Positions 24,930 through 33,380 of a DNA stretch of 45,732 bases are shown piece by piece. Numbering within the stretch: the stretch's first letter is position 1; every line of letters begins with the position of its first letter. The stretch is from Shewanella algicola (GTDB lineage Bacteria > Pseudomonadota > Gammaproteobacteria > Enterobacterales > Shewanellaceae), in contig NZ_BMQI01000043.1 in NCBI RefSeq assembly GCF_014648035.1, positions 1-45,732 on the forward strand, given 5' to 3'. The translations under genes and the position numbers were made by a program. Below the pieces are notes generated by a model. The model was not told the DNA's origin, made no database searches, and saw only the letters and a program-made list of their open reading frames with translations.

Positions 24930-26597
24930 CTAATTCAATTTACAGCGACTAGTCATGTCTAAGGCGGCGTCACGCACCGAGGTATTAACCCCATAAAGCC
25001 CTAACAAACTGTGAAACAAATTGTCGTGTGAGTAGCTTGCCGTTTGGGCATGTTCAACAAGACATTCACGGTCGACACCTTTTGCTTGAGTGTAATCTTG
25101 CGGCAACCACATAAACCAAGGCACATGTGTTTGCTGGCTAGGTGCAATACTGTAAGGCGTGCCGTGTAAGTACATGCCGTTTTCACCTAATGATTCACCA
25201 TGATCAGACAGGTAAACCAATGCCACGTTATATTTGTCTTGGTATTGCTCAAGCACCTTAATGGTTTTGGCTAACACAAAGTCGGTATAAACAATGGTGT
25301 TGTCGTACACATTGACTATCTCTTGGTCAGTGCAGTTTTCAATATCACTGCGGTTACACTCAGGGGTAAACGAAGCTTTGTTTGCAGGGTAACGTTGCCA
25401 GTAAGTTGGCCCATGGCTACCAATAGTATGTAACGCAATAAATTGGTTCGCTAACCCTTTACCCGACGCGGCACTAGTCTGTGTATCTTGTTGTAATTTT
25501 TGAGTAAGCTTTTCAATTAATATCTCATCGTAGCAACTTAAACCATCACACAATGGGTTATTTTCGCTAGGTGATATGTCAATTTTATTAATCCGTGCTC
25601 CAACCGCTTTATCGCCACCGTCATTGTCAAACCAGGTTACTTCAACACCTGCCGCCTTGATGACATCAAGCACGTTATTTTGCGCGTCAGCAGCTTTGCG
25701 ACTGTAGTCATTACGCGTTAAGTTTGAAAACATACAAGGTAGCGAGTGTGCAGTGGCGGTTCCGCACGAGGACACATCTTGCAGCGCGATAATGCCTAGG
25801 TTTTCAGTGTATGGGTTGGTGTTACGTTGATAGCCGTTATGAGCCATGTTTTGCGCTCGCGCAGTTTCGCCAACCACTAATACCATTAATGTAGGCTTAC
25901 CATTGGCAACTGGCACTAACTTCGCATCTTGACCAATAGGATTAAACGTCAATTTTTCACTAAAGAAGCGTTGATTAATATACTTAGCAGTGTTGTAAAT
26001 ATGCGCAGGAATAATCATTTTATTGAGGTACTGATTATTGCGCCCAACAGAGGCGTAATCTTTATAAAAAAACAACACCATCACTCCAATAACAGCTAAT
26101 CCAAGGACAACAAATCCTACCCGACGAAACAAGGCTTTGGTTAATGATACCTGGCTAGCAATATTTGTGCGGTACACCCAAACAGACGGCAAGATCCCAA
26201 ATACCAACACATAGCCTACTGAGTTGATACTTAAATAAGAAATCGCTTCGCCAGAGTTGGTCTCAAAGATATTTTCGATCATGCTGTAATCTAAAATAAC
26301 GTTGTACTGAAGCATGGCGTACATCGCCGCAGACGAAGACAATATGAGTACAATCATTGCTGGCTTATAAACAAAACGAAAGGCAAATATGCTGAAGATC
26401 ACCATAAAGCAGCCACTGAGCAAAATCGCTGGCGTTAGCGAAAATAGCACATGGCCCTCTGTCGATAATTGGTAAATTTTACGAATAATGGGGAAGTTTA
26501 ATACCAGGCCAAAATATACCGCAATAATGCCCGTCATCGCTTCATAACTGATGCTTTGTGGGGTAATGCGTGACCATGTTTCAGTTAATAATTTCAT
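24930..26597 (-). CDS. eptA: Lipid A phosphoethanolamine transferase (EptA/PmrC-like)
   Basis: 555 residues from the ATG at 26597 (MKLLTETWSR), the usual family start; the frame is open to an ATG at 26693. Five N-terminal helices precede a periplasmic alkaline-phosphatase-like catalytic domain with nucleophile Thr in VVGETARAQNMAHNGY, SCGTATAHSLPCMFS, HTIGSHGPTYWQRYP and the zinc site YLSDHGESLGENGMYLHG, plus Cys residues for disulfides. It adds phosphoethanolamine to lipid A, lowering surface charge and susceptibility to cationic peptides such as polymyxin. First gene of the operon eptA-dgkA-regulator-kinase. Confidence 0.94.
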   Translation of the reverse strand: MKLLTETWSRITPQSISYEAMTGIIAVYFGLVLNFPIIRKIYQLSTEGHVLFSLTPAILLSGCFMVIFSIFAFRFVYKPAMIVLILSSSAAMYAMLQYNVILDYSMIENIFETNSGEAISYLSINSVGYVLVFGILPSVWVYRTNIASQVSLTKALFRRVGFVVLGLAVIGVMVLFFYKDYASVGRNNQYLNKMIIPAHIYNTAKYINQRFFSEKLTFNPIGQDAKLVPVANGKPTLMVLVVGETARAQNMAHNGYQRNTNPYTENLGIIALQDVSSCGTATAHSLPCMFSNLTRNDYSRKAADAQNNVLDVIKAAGVEVTWFDNDGGDKAVGARINKIDISPSENNPLCDGLSCYDEILIEKLTQKLQQDTQTSAASGKGLANQFIALHTIGSHGPTYWQRYPANKASFTPECNRSDIENCTDQEIVNVYDNTIVYTDFVLAKTIKVLEQYQDKYNVALVYLSDHGESLGENGMYLHGTPYSIAPSQQTHVPWFMWLPQDYTQAKGVDRECLVEHAQTASYSHDNLFHSLLGLYGVNTSVRDAALDMTSRCKLN

Positions 26598-26711
26598 AAT
26601 AACCACTCGCGTTAAACTCGACTGGCGTTGATATTCAACTAAAACACTTAAGATCCACTGAATAAAAACTGAATTATTACTGACTGTAGACATTCAGTTT
26701 TAAAAGAGCAT

Positions 26712-26741
26712 AAAAATGCCCTTACTCAACAAAGTAAGGGC
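26712..26741 (-). terminator. Intrinsic terminator of tex
   Basis: Inverted repeat GCCCTTACT (26718-26726) / AGTAAGGGC (26733-26741) with a 6-nt loop. Read on the reverse strand it is followed by ATTTTTA (26711-26717), so it ends the tex transcript and separates it from the eptA operon. Confidence 0.85.
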
Positions 26742-26790
26742 TTTAAATCAATGCATTAAGCTAACTTAACAATGCGTCAGCGTAAATACA

Positions 26791-29151
26791 TTATTTCTTC
26801 AGTTTGGCAAACGCATCAGCAAAGGCATTACCCATTGCTGCATTTTGCGGTGCTTTTACCGGTTTATTAGCCTGTTTGGGCTGGTTGTTTTGTTTAGATT
26901 TACCATGACTCGGTTTGCCACTAAATGAAGCCTTTTGTGATCCCGATTTAGCTTGGCCCATTTTGGCAGGCGCAGGCTTTTCATCTAGGCGCATGCTTAA
27001 GGCAATGCGGCGACGCTCTACGTCCACTTCCATCACCTTAACTTTTACGACATCACCCGCTTTCACCACAGTATGAGGGTCACTCACAAACTTGTCGGTT
27101 AAGGATGAAATATGCACTAAGCCATCTTGATGCACGCCAATATCCACAAAGGCACCAAAGTTAGTCACATTGGTCACCACGCCTTCTAAAATCATTTCAA
27201 GCTTAAGGTCTTTTAACTCCTCTACGCCGTCTTTAAAGTTAGCGGTTTTAAACTCACCACGCGGGTCACGTCCTGGTTTATCGAGTTCAGACAAAATGTC
27301 GTTAATGGTTGGCACACCAAAGGTGTCAGTGACAAAGTCCGCGGCATTAATGTCGTGCAATAAATCGGGGTTACCAATAAGCTGCGCAACCGGTTGCTGC
27401 TTAGCTGCAGCAATGGTTTCAACTAAGCTATAGGCTTCTGGGTGAACCGATGAGGCATCAAGCGGATTGTCGCCATTGCGAATACGCAAGAAACCCGCGG
27501 CTTGTTCAAAGGCTTTTGGACCAAGGCGCGGCACGCTCAACACTTGCTTACGGTTAGTAAACTGGCCATTGGCATCACGATAATCAACAATGTTTTTTGC
27601 GAGGGTTTTATTTAACCCAGCCACCTGAGTCAATAACGGCGCTGACGCCATGTTTAAATCTACACCCACACCGTTTACACAATCTTCAACAACCGCTTCA
27701 AGTGACTGCGACAGCATGCTTTGACTAACATCATGTTGATATTGGCCAACGCCGATGGCTTTAGGTTCAATTTTAACCAGCTCGGCTAATGGGTCTTGTA
27801 AACGACGAGCAATCGATACTGCACCGCGAATAGACACATCTAAATCCGGAAACTCATTAGCTGCAAATTCAGACGCTGAATACACTGATGCGCCCGCTTC
27901 GCTTACCATCACTTTGGTTAATTGAGGTTGCGACTCTTTAACAGCCGCAATAAGCTCACCCGCTAACTTATCGGTCTCACGCGAACCCGTTCCGTTACCA
28001 ATGGCAATAATCTCGACCTTATGCATCGCCACTAGGTTACTTAAGGTACGGATTGATTTGTCCCATAAGTTTTGCGGTGCATGTGGGAAAATCGTGGTGT
28101 GAGCCACTAACTTGCCAGTGTTATCAACAATGGCCACTTTAACGCCGGTGCGGATCCCAGGATCTAGCCCCATAGTGGCTTTAGCGCCTGCAGGTGCCGC
28201 CATTAATAAGTCGCCTAAGTTACGGGCAAACACTTTAATGGCTTCTTCTTCGGCACTTTCACGCATTTTGGCAATAAACTCAGTTTCCATTTGCAAGGCC
28301 ACTTTAATGCGCCAAGTTGAGGTCACCACGGTTTTTAGCCAGCTATCAACGCTAGAGTCAGTTAATACTAAGTTGAAATGATCGCTAATGATCACTTCGC
28401 AATAACTGCCTTGAGTGGCTTCGGTATTTGGGTCGGCATTCATCGACAAGCTCAGCACACCTTCATTACGACCGCGCAGCATGGCTAAGGCGCGGTGTGA
28501 TGGGATTTTGCTCATCAACTCATTATATTCAAAATAGTCGCGAAACTTAGCGCCTTCTTTTTCTTTGCCTTTGACCATTCGGCTCTCAAGCACTGCTTGT
28601 TGGCTTAAATGCTGACGCACTTTGCGCAACAGCTCTGCATCTTCAGCAAAGCGTTCCATCAAAATGTAACGCGCACCGTCTAATACTGCTCTAATGTCGG
28701 CAAAACCGGCTTCTGGATTTAAAAACTCAGCCGCTTTGGTCTCTATATCTAATTGGCGATCGGCTAAAACAGCATCCACCAACGGCTCAATGCCGGCTTC
28801 GATGGCAATTTGGCCTTTGGTACGACGCTTAGGTTTGTATGGCAGGTATAAATCTTCAAGGCGGGTTTTACTGTCTGCTTCATTAATGGCTTGCGACAAC
28901 GCTGGGGTTAACTTTCCTTGCGCTTCAATGCTCGACAACACCACTTGGCGACGGTCATGCAATTCACGCAAATAACCAAGGCGTGAAAACAAGTTACGCA
29001 GCTGAGTGTCATCTAAGCCACCGGTGGCTTCTTTACGATAGCGGGCCACAAACGGTACGGTTGCACCATCATCTAAAAGTGCAATGGTCGCAGCGACCTG
29101 TTGCTCACGAACGTTAAGCTCTTGAGCGATAATCTGGGCAATATTATGCAT
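26791..29151 (-). CDS. tex: Tex/YhgF RNA-binding transcription accessory protein
   Basis: 786 residues, normal length. Tex N-terminal domain (AQELNVREQQVAATIALLDDGATVPFVARYRKEATGGLDD), YqgF/RNase H-like domain (MGLDPGIRTGVKVAIVD), helix-hairpin-helix repeats (GVGVDLNMASAPLL; VPRLGPKAFEQAAGFLRI) and an S1 RNA-binding domain (EGVVTNVTNFGAFVDIGVHQDGLVHIS). The tail of about 60 residues is rich in Lys, Gln and Pro. Tex binds RNA and associates with transcribing polymerase. Monocistronic, with its own terminator. Confidence 0.97.
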   Translation of the reverse strand: MHNIAQIIAQELNVREQQVAATIALLDDGATVPFVARYRKEATGGLDDTQLRNLFSRLGYLRELHDRRQVVLSSIEAQGKLTPALSQAINEADSKTRLEDLYLPYKPKRRTKGQIAIEAGIEPLVDAVLADRQLDIETKAAEFLNPEAGFADIRAVLDGARYILMERFAEDAELLRKVRQHLSQQAVLESRMVKGKEKEGAKFRDYFEYNELMSKIPSHRALAMLRGRNEGVLSLSMNADPNTEATQGSYCEVIISDHFNLVLTDSSVDSWLKTVVTSTWRIKVALQMETEFIAKMRESAEEEAIKVFARNLGDLLMAAPAGAKATMGLDPGIRTGVKVAIVDNTGKLVAHTTIFPHAPQNLWDKSIRTLSNLVAMHKVEIIAIGNGTGSRETDKLAGELIAAVKESQPQLTKVMVSEAGASVYSASEFAANEFPDLDVSIRGAVSIARRLQDPLAELVKIEPKAIGVGQYQHDVSQSMLSQSLEAVVEDCVNGVGVDLNMASAPLLTQVAGLNKTLAKNIVDYRDANGQFTNRKQVLSVPRLGPKAFEQAAGFLRIRNGDNPLDASSVHPEAYSLVETIAAAKQQPVAQLIGNPDLLHDINAADFVTDTFGVPTINDILSELDKPGRDPRGEFKTANFKDGVEELKDLKLEMILEGVVTNVTNFGAFVDIGVHQDGLVHISSLTDKFVSDPHTVVKAGDVVKVKVMEVDVERRRIALSMRLDEKPAPAKMGQAKSGSQKASFSGKPSHGKSKQNNQPKQANKPVKAPQNAAMGNAFADAFAKLKK

Positions 29152-29253
29152 AATGGATCGAGTTCGGCATGGTTTAAAATAAAATTATGCCAAAGATAGC
29201 ATACTCTTTGATAGAGTTTTACGCTGATTAGACAACATGAACAGTAAACGGTC

Positions 29254-30189
29254 TTAAGAAGCTGAAATTTTGGCGTTACAAAACGCTTTTGGTGATAAGC
29301 CTGCCACCTTAGAAAAAAATCGACTAAAAGTAGACATATCAGTAAATCCGCACTCATACGCTGTTAATTTTATGTTTCCTTTGTTAATAAGTAATCTAGA
29401 AATAATATGATTAATCTTTGCGTCATTAATAATGCTTTGGGGGTTTGTATCTAACAATTTTAATTCTCTTTGCAAACTTCTCGGCGTCATATTAATAACT
29501 TGAGACAATGCAGCAAGTGATAACGAATGATAAGGAATACTATTTGCAGCTGCATTTACCCTTTCTAATTCGCTTATGTTTTCGACAACCAACTGTTTAT
29601 CTTCAACAATATCACCCTCATCTTTATTTATCGTGACACTAAAATGATCTTTATTAAATTCAACTTGCTCAAACATATTTATATATTTACTATAAAAGTC
29701 ACGACCATATGGAAGACGAATTAACATATCATCGGATTTTTCTAATAAAGGTTTAAATATTTCAATCATACAAAAATAGATAAACAAATCATCATATTTT
29801 GAGGCGAGCTGCTCTGGACCTCGCTTTGCAACAAGGGTAACGCTAGTTTTAGACACAATGCTAGACCATGCAAGATCTGAAATACTTCGATAATAATGAG
29901 TAAAATCTAATAGATTAAGTGCCGCTGACTTATTAAAGTCTAATATTTTAATAGTAAAAGGAATTAATCTTTCTCTGAACACATGTTCTAAATCAGCAAA
30001 GAAGTATGGATTATTATCCATGGCTTCCATTTCATATAAAATATTATTAATTGAGTAATAATTAATCTTGTCATCATCGGATAACAACCGTATATGTTGA
30101 TATTCATCAGGCACAGAAATACCTTTGCTATCGCAATATTCAATAACAATTTTAGTATGCAGTGCAGGGCGACATTTAAATTTGATCAC
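29254..30189 (-). CDS. AraC-family transcriptional regulator
   Basis: 311 residues. The C-terminal 90 residues form the double helix-turn-helix: LAALSQVINMTPRSLQREL, then IISRLLINKGNIKLTAYECGFTDMSTFSRFFSKVAGLSPKAFC. The N-terminal part resembles the ligand-binding domain of the OruR/ArgR-type AraC subgroup, but the effector is not predictable. It is transcribed divergently from dmsE, 194 nt apart, and its local base composition is more AT-rich than its neighbours. A role in controlling the dms operon is suggested by position only. Confidence 0.9.
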   Translation of the reverse strand: MIKFKCRPALHTKIVIEYCDSKGISVPDEYQHIRLLSDDDKINYYSINNILYEMEAMDNNPYFFADLEHVFRERLIPFTIKILDFNKSAALNLLDFTHYYRSISDLAWSSIVSKTSVTLVAKRGPEQLASKYDDLFIYFCMIEIFKPLLEKSDDMLIRLPYGRDFYSKYINMFEQVEFNKDHFSVTINKDEGDIVEDKQLVVENISELERVNAAANSIPYHSLSLAALSQVINMTPRSLQRELKLLDTNPQSIINDAKINHIISRLLINKGNIKLTAYECGFTDMSTFSRFFSKVAGLSPKAFCNAKISAS

Positions 30190-30262
30190 GGGGTGAACTT
30201 TACCTCGTCAATTGACTCTAATTTACATTAAATGACATTTTATCTTTTTTGTTATATTGAGT

Positions 30263-30278
30263 GTTGATCTTAGTCACA
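30263..30278. promoter_or_regulatory. Candidate CRP/FNR-type site upstream of dmsE
   Basis: GTTGATCTTAGTCACA matches the CRP palindrome TGTGA-N6-TCACA at 8 of 10 defined positions and also contains an FNR-like half TTGAT. It lies about 105 nt upstream of the dmsE start. In Shewanella oneidensis anaerobic reductase genes, including DMSO reductase, depend on CRP, which fits; binding here is a prediction. Confidence 0.5.
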
Positions 30279-30383
30279 CTTGTCGTTTTATGCCAATTTC
30301 TTAGCATGGCTAACCCCACTTTCGACATCTAAACTACCTATTACGATATACATCATTTACATAAGTTAAGGTAGGAACCCCCT

Positions 30384-31331
30384 ATGAACGCATACAAGCA
30401 ACTGCTCTTTGCGCTTTCACTGGTCATTTATGGGTGTGCATTTAATGCTGCATCTACACCTTGGGAACAACTCGATTCAGAGCAACTTGAAACCACACTC
30501 ATTGAAAAGTTTGCAGAGGGTAACTATTCACCTAAAGGTGCAGATAGCTGCTTAATGTGTCATAAAAAAAATGACAAAGTGATGGATATCTTTAAAGGTG
30601 TTCATGGCAATGTCACTAATTCAAATTCACCTATGGCCGGCCTTCAATGTGAAGCCTGTCATGGACCGCTCGGTAACCATAACCGCGGTGGTAAAGAGCC
30701 GATGATCCAGTTTGGTCAAGACAGCAAACTGTCGACTCAAACTCAAAATACCGTTTGTCAGGGTTGTCATAACGATGCCAAGCAAATGGCGTGGCATAAC
30801 AGCACACACAATCTTGAAGACATTGCTTGTGCCGACTGTCATGTTGTCCATGCCGCAACCGACCCTGCACTTGAAAAACTCACCGTCAACGACACCTGTA
30901 CCAACTGTCACACGCGTGAAAAAGCAGACATGAACAAACGCTCTAGTCACCCAATGAAATGGGACCAAATGACCTGTATCGATTGTCATTCACCACATGG
31001 GTCAATGAGCGAAAGCGCGTTAAACAAACCTTCTATTAATGACACATGTTACAGCTGCCATGCTGAAAAGCGTGGCCCCGTTCTGTGGGAACATGCGCCA
31101 GTCACCGAAAACTGTGTTACCTGCCATAACCCGCACGGTAGCGTAAACGAAAGCATGCTAACCCATCGTGCACCTCAACTGTGTCAACAATGTCATGCCG
31201 ATGATGGCCATGCGAGTCGTGTGGTGCAGCAACCAGGTGTGGACGCCTTTGGTGGCGGTAAAAGTTGTTTAAATTGCCACAGCCAAATCCATGGTTCTAA
31301 CCACCCTGCTGGCAGCACATTGCAGCGTTAA
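30384..31331 (+). CDS. dmsE: Periplasmic decaheme c-type cytochrome, MtrA/DmsE family
   Basis: 315 residues with an N-terminal signal peptide (hydrophobic residues 6-22) and exactly ten C-x2-C-H heme motifs, in order CLMCH, CEACH, CQGCH, CADCH, CTNCH, CIDCH, CYSCH, CVTCH, CQQCH and CLNCH. This is the MtrA/DmsE electron conduit that inserts in the outer-membrane barrel encoded next. It passes electrons from the periplasm to an extracellular DMSO reductase. AAGGTAGGA before the ATG acts as ribosome-binding site; the stop codon abuts the leader of dmsF. Confidence 0.96.
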   Translation: MNAYKQLLFALSLVIYGCAFNAASTPWEQLDSEQLETTLIEKFAEGNYSPKGADSCLMCHKKNDKVMDIFKGVHGNVTNSNSPMAGLQCEACHGPLGNHNRGGKEPMIQFGQDSKLSTQTQNTVCQGCHNDAKQMAWHNSTHNLEDIACADCHVVHAATDPALEKLTVNDTCTNCHTREKADMNKRSSHPMKWDQMTCIDCHSPHGSMSESALNKPSINDTCYSCHAEKRGPVLWEHAPVTENCVTCHNPHGSVNESMLTHRAPQLCQQCHADDGHASRVVQQPGVDAFGGGKSCLNCHSQIHGSNHPAGSTLQR

Positions 31332-31345
31332 TGAGGAGTCACACA

Positions 31346-33337
31346 ATGAATTTTAAACTCAATATTATTACCGCCTCATTATTGCTCGCGTCTGCGCCAG
31401 TACTGTCAGCGAACTTTGCCGTAAGCCAGGCCAATACGACTCAGGTTGACCAGCAAAACTATCAATGTAAGCGCTGTGAAGTGAACTCAGGTTATCGCGG
31501 TAACGTCAGTGTGGCAGCAGGCTACATTGAAAGTGATGATGTACATGTGGCCAATGCATTCGGCACTGACCAGGATGGCTTTGTTGCCACGGCCAATGCT
31601 GACGTGCAATACCAAAATAGCGAGGGTTACCAGGCTAAGCTTAACACTCACCAATTAGGCTACGAAAACAGCTTTGCTCAAATGAGCGCCGGTAAACCGG
31701 GGTTATTTACCGTCGACGCCGACTATCAGTTAATCACCACATATCAATCGGGTGATGCGCAAAGCAACTTATATTATGACCAGGGCACGCTCGTCAACAG
31801 CACCTTGCCATACGCGTTTGAGCTTTCTCAGCAACGTGAAAAAATAGCCTTGCAAGCTGAAGTGCAACACGACATGTATCAAGGTTATGTGCAGTTCGAA
31901 ACCGAAGATAAGTCAGGTTACACCAGTAGCAGTGTGATGAACCCAAGCCCTGTTAACATCGGCTTGGTGGTTGACTCAACCACCGATTCATTTACCGCAG
32001 GCGCGATATTAAATGGGGCGAACTGGCTTACCGAACTCAGTTATTTTGCAAGCCAGTACGACAATAACAGTCAGGATTTAAGCTTCACTTATTTAGACGA
32101 TGTCTATGCCGCAGCACCAGACAATGAAGCGCATCAAATCTCACTCTCGGGTCAATACCAATTAGACAGCACCGTGATGTCTGGGCGCTTTATTGTCGGC
32201 CGGATGATACAAGATGACGACTTAATCTCAATGAGCGGTAACCCAATACAAAATTGGGATGGTGAAGTTGATACCACAGATGCGACCTTAAAAGTGTCAT
32301 CAATGTTGAGTAATCGTTTACGTGTGGGCGGTAGCTATGACTACAGCAACCGCGAAAACAACAGCTCAGTATTTGAATTTCAGCAATACACCTTTAATGA
32401 CTTAAACGACACCTTTAAAGAAAACATTGCCACTGACATTGAGCGTTCAACGTATAAGCTCAACGCCAAATACCGTATCAGTCAGGGCTATCGCCTGCAA
32501 GCGGGTTACGACCGTAAAGAAATAGACAGAAGCTACAGTGCCCGTGAAGAAACCCACGACGACACGCTATGGGGCAAATTGTCTATTCGCGCTATAGACA
32601 ACGTTGTTATTGATATTAAAGCAGAGCACAGCAACCGTGATGGCTCAGCGTACCAAACGGATGAATTAACCTCGTCAGAAGAAAACGCCTTAATGCGCAA
32701 GTACTACCTGGCCAACAGAACCCGCAATAACGTTGAGTTAAGCATTAACCACACCCCGCTCAGCTGGTTAGGCGTCGACATCAGTGCACACTACGCCAAA
32801 GATGATTACGACGACACCGTTATCGGCTTAACCGAATCAGAAGACTACGGCGTCAACCTTAACCTTAATGCCACTGTCTCTAAACATGTCAGCTTATATG
32901 GCTTTGCCAGCCAGCAATGGATTAACTCAGCACAAGCGAGCAGCCAAAGTTACAGCGCAGCCGACTGGTATACCGACATTGAAGATGAATTTATCAATAT
33001 CGGTACCGGTATTAGCTACGGCGGCTTAATGCAAGACAAGCTGACACTGGGTGCAGACTACTTGTTTAGCAACTCAAACAGCGACACTTACATCACCAGC
33101 ACAGGCACAACGCCCTATGGTGACTATTACTCATACAACCACAGCGTCAACATGTACGCAAACTACAACCTGAGTAACGAAATGGCACTCAAACTGACTT
33201 ACCGCTATGAGCGTTATTACGACACAGATGACGCACAAATGTCGCTTGATGAAACGACAAGCGTAATCACTTTAGGTGAGTTAAATCATAACTATAGCGC
33301 CCATCAGGTCATGCTGAACTTCAGCTACCTGTTGTAA
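31346..33337 (+). CDS. dmsF: Outer-membrane beta-barrel of the decaheme conduit, MtrB/DmsF family
   Basis: 663 residues from the ATG at 31346 (GAGGAG upstream); the ATG at 31331 overlaps the dmsE stop and lacks its own site. Signal peptide (ASLLLASAPVLSA) followed by the N-terminal C-x2-C (Cys41/Cys44, QCKRCE) typical of MtrB proteins, then many alternating aromatic/polar strands ending in a C-terminal Leu-rich strand (NFSYLL). It forms a barrel of about 26-28 strands that sheathes DmsE. Confidence 0.95.
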   Translation: MNFKLNIITASLLLASAPVLSANFAVSQANTTQVDQQNYQCKRCEVNSGYRGNVSVAAGYIESDDVHVANAFGTDQDGFVATANADVQYQNSEGYQAKLNTHQLGYENSFAQMSAGKPGLFTVDADYQLITTYQSGDAQSNLYYDQGTLVNSTLPYAFELSQQREKIALQAEVQHDMYQGYVQFETEDKSGYTSSSVMNPSPVNIGLVVDSTTDSFTAGAILNGANWLTELSYFASQYDNNSQDLSFTYLDDVYAAAPDNEAHQISLSGQYQLDSTVMSGRFIVGRMIQDDDLISMSGNPIQNWDGEVDTTDATLKVSSMLSNRLRVGGSYDYSNRENNSSVFEFQQYTFNDLNDTFKENIATDIERSTYKLNAKYRISQGYRLQAGYDRKEIDRSYSAREETHDDTLWGKLSIRAIDNVVIDIKAEHSNRDGSAYQTDELTSSEENALMRKYYLANRTRNNVELSINHTPLSWLGVDISAHYAKDDYDDTVIGLTESEDYGVNLNLNATVSKHVSLYGFASQQWINSAQASSQSYSAADWYTDIEDEFINIGTGISYGGLMQDKLTLGADYLFSNSNSDTYITSTGTTPYGDYYSYNHSVNMYANYNLSNEMALKLTYRYERYYDTDDAQMSLDETTSVITLGELNHNYSAHQVMLNFSYLL

Positions 33338-33380
33338 ACGTTACCCAAACCAAATTTACATTTAGTAAGAGGACATCACA

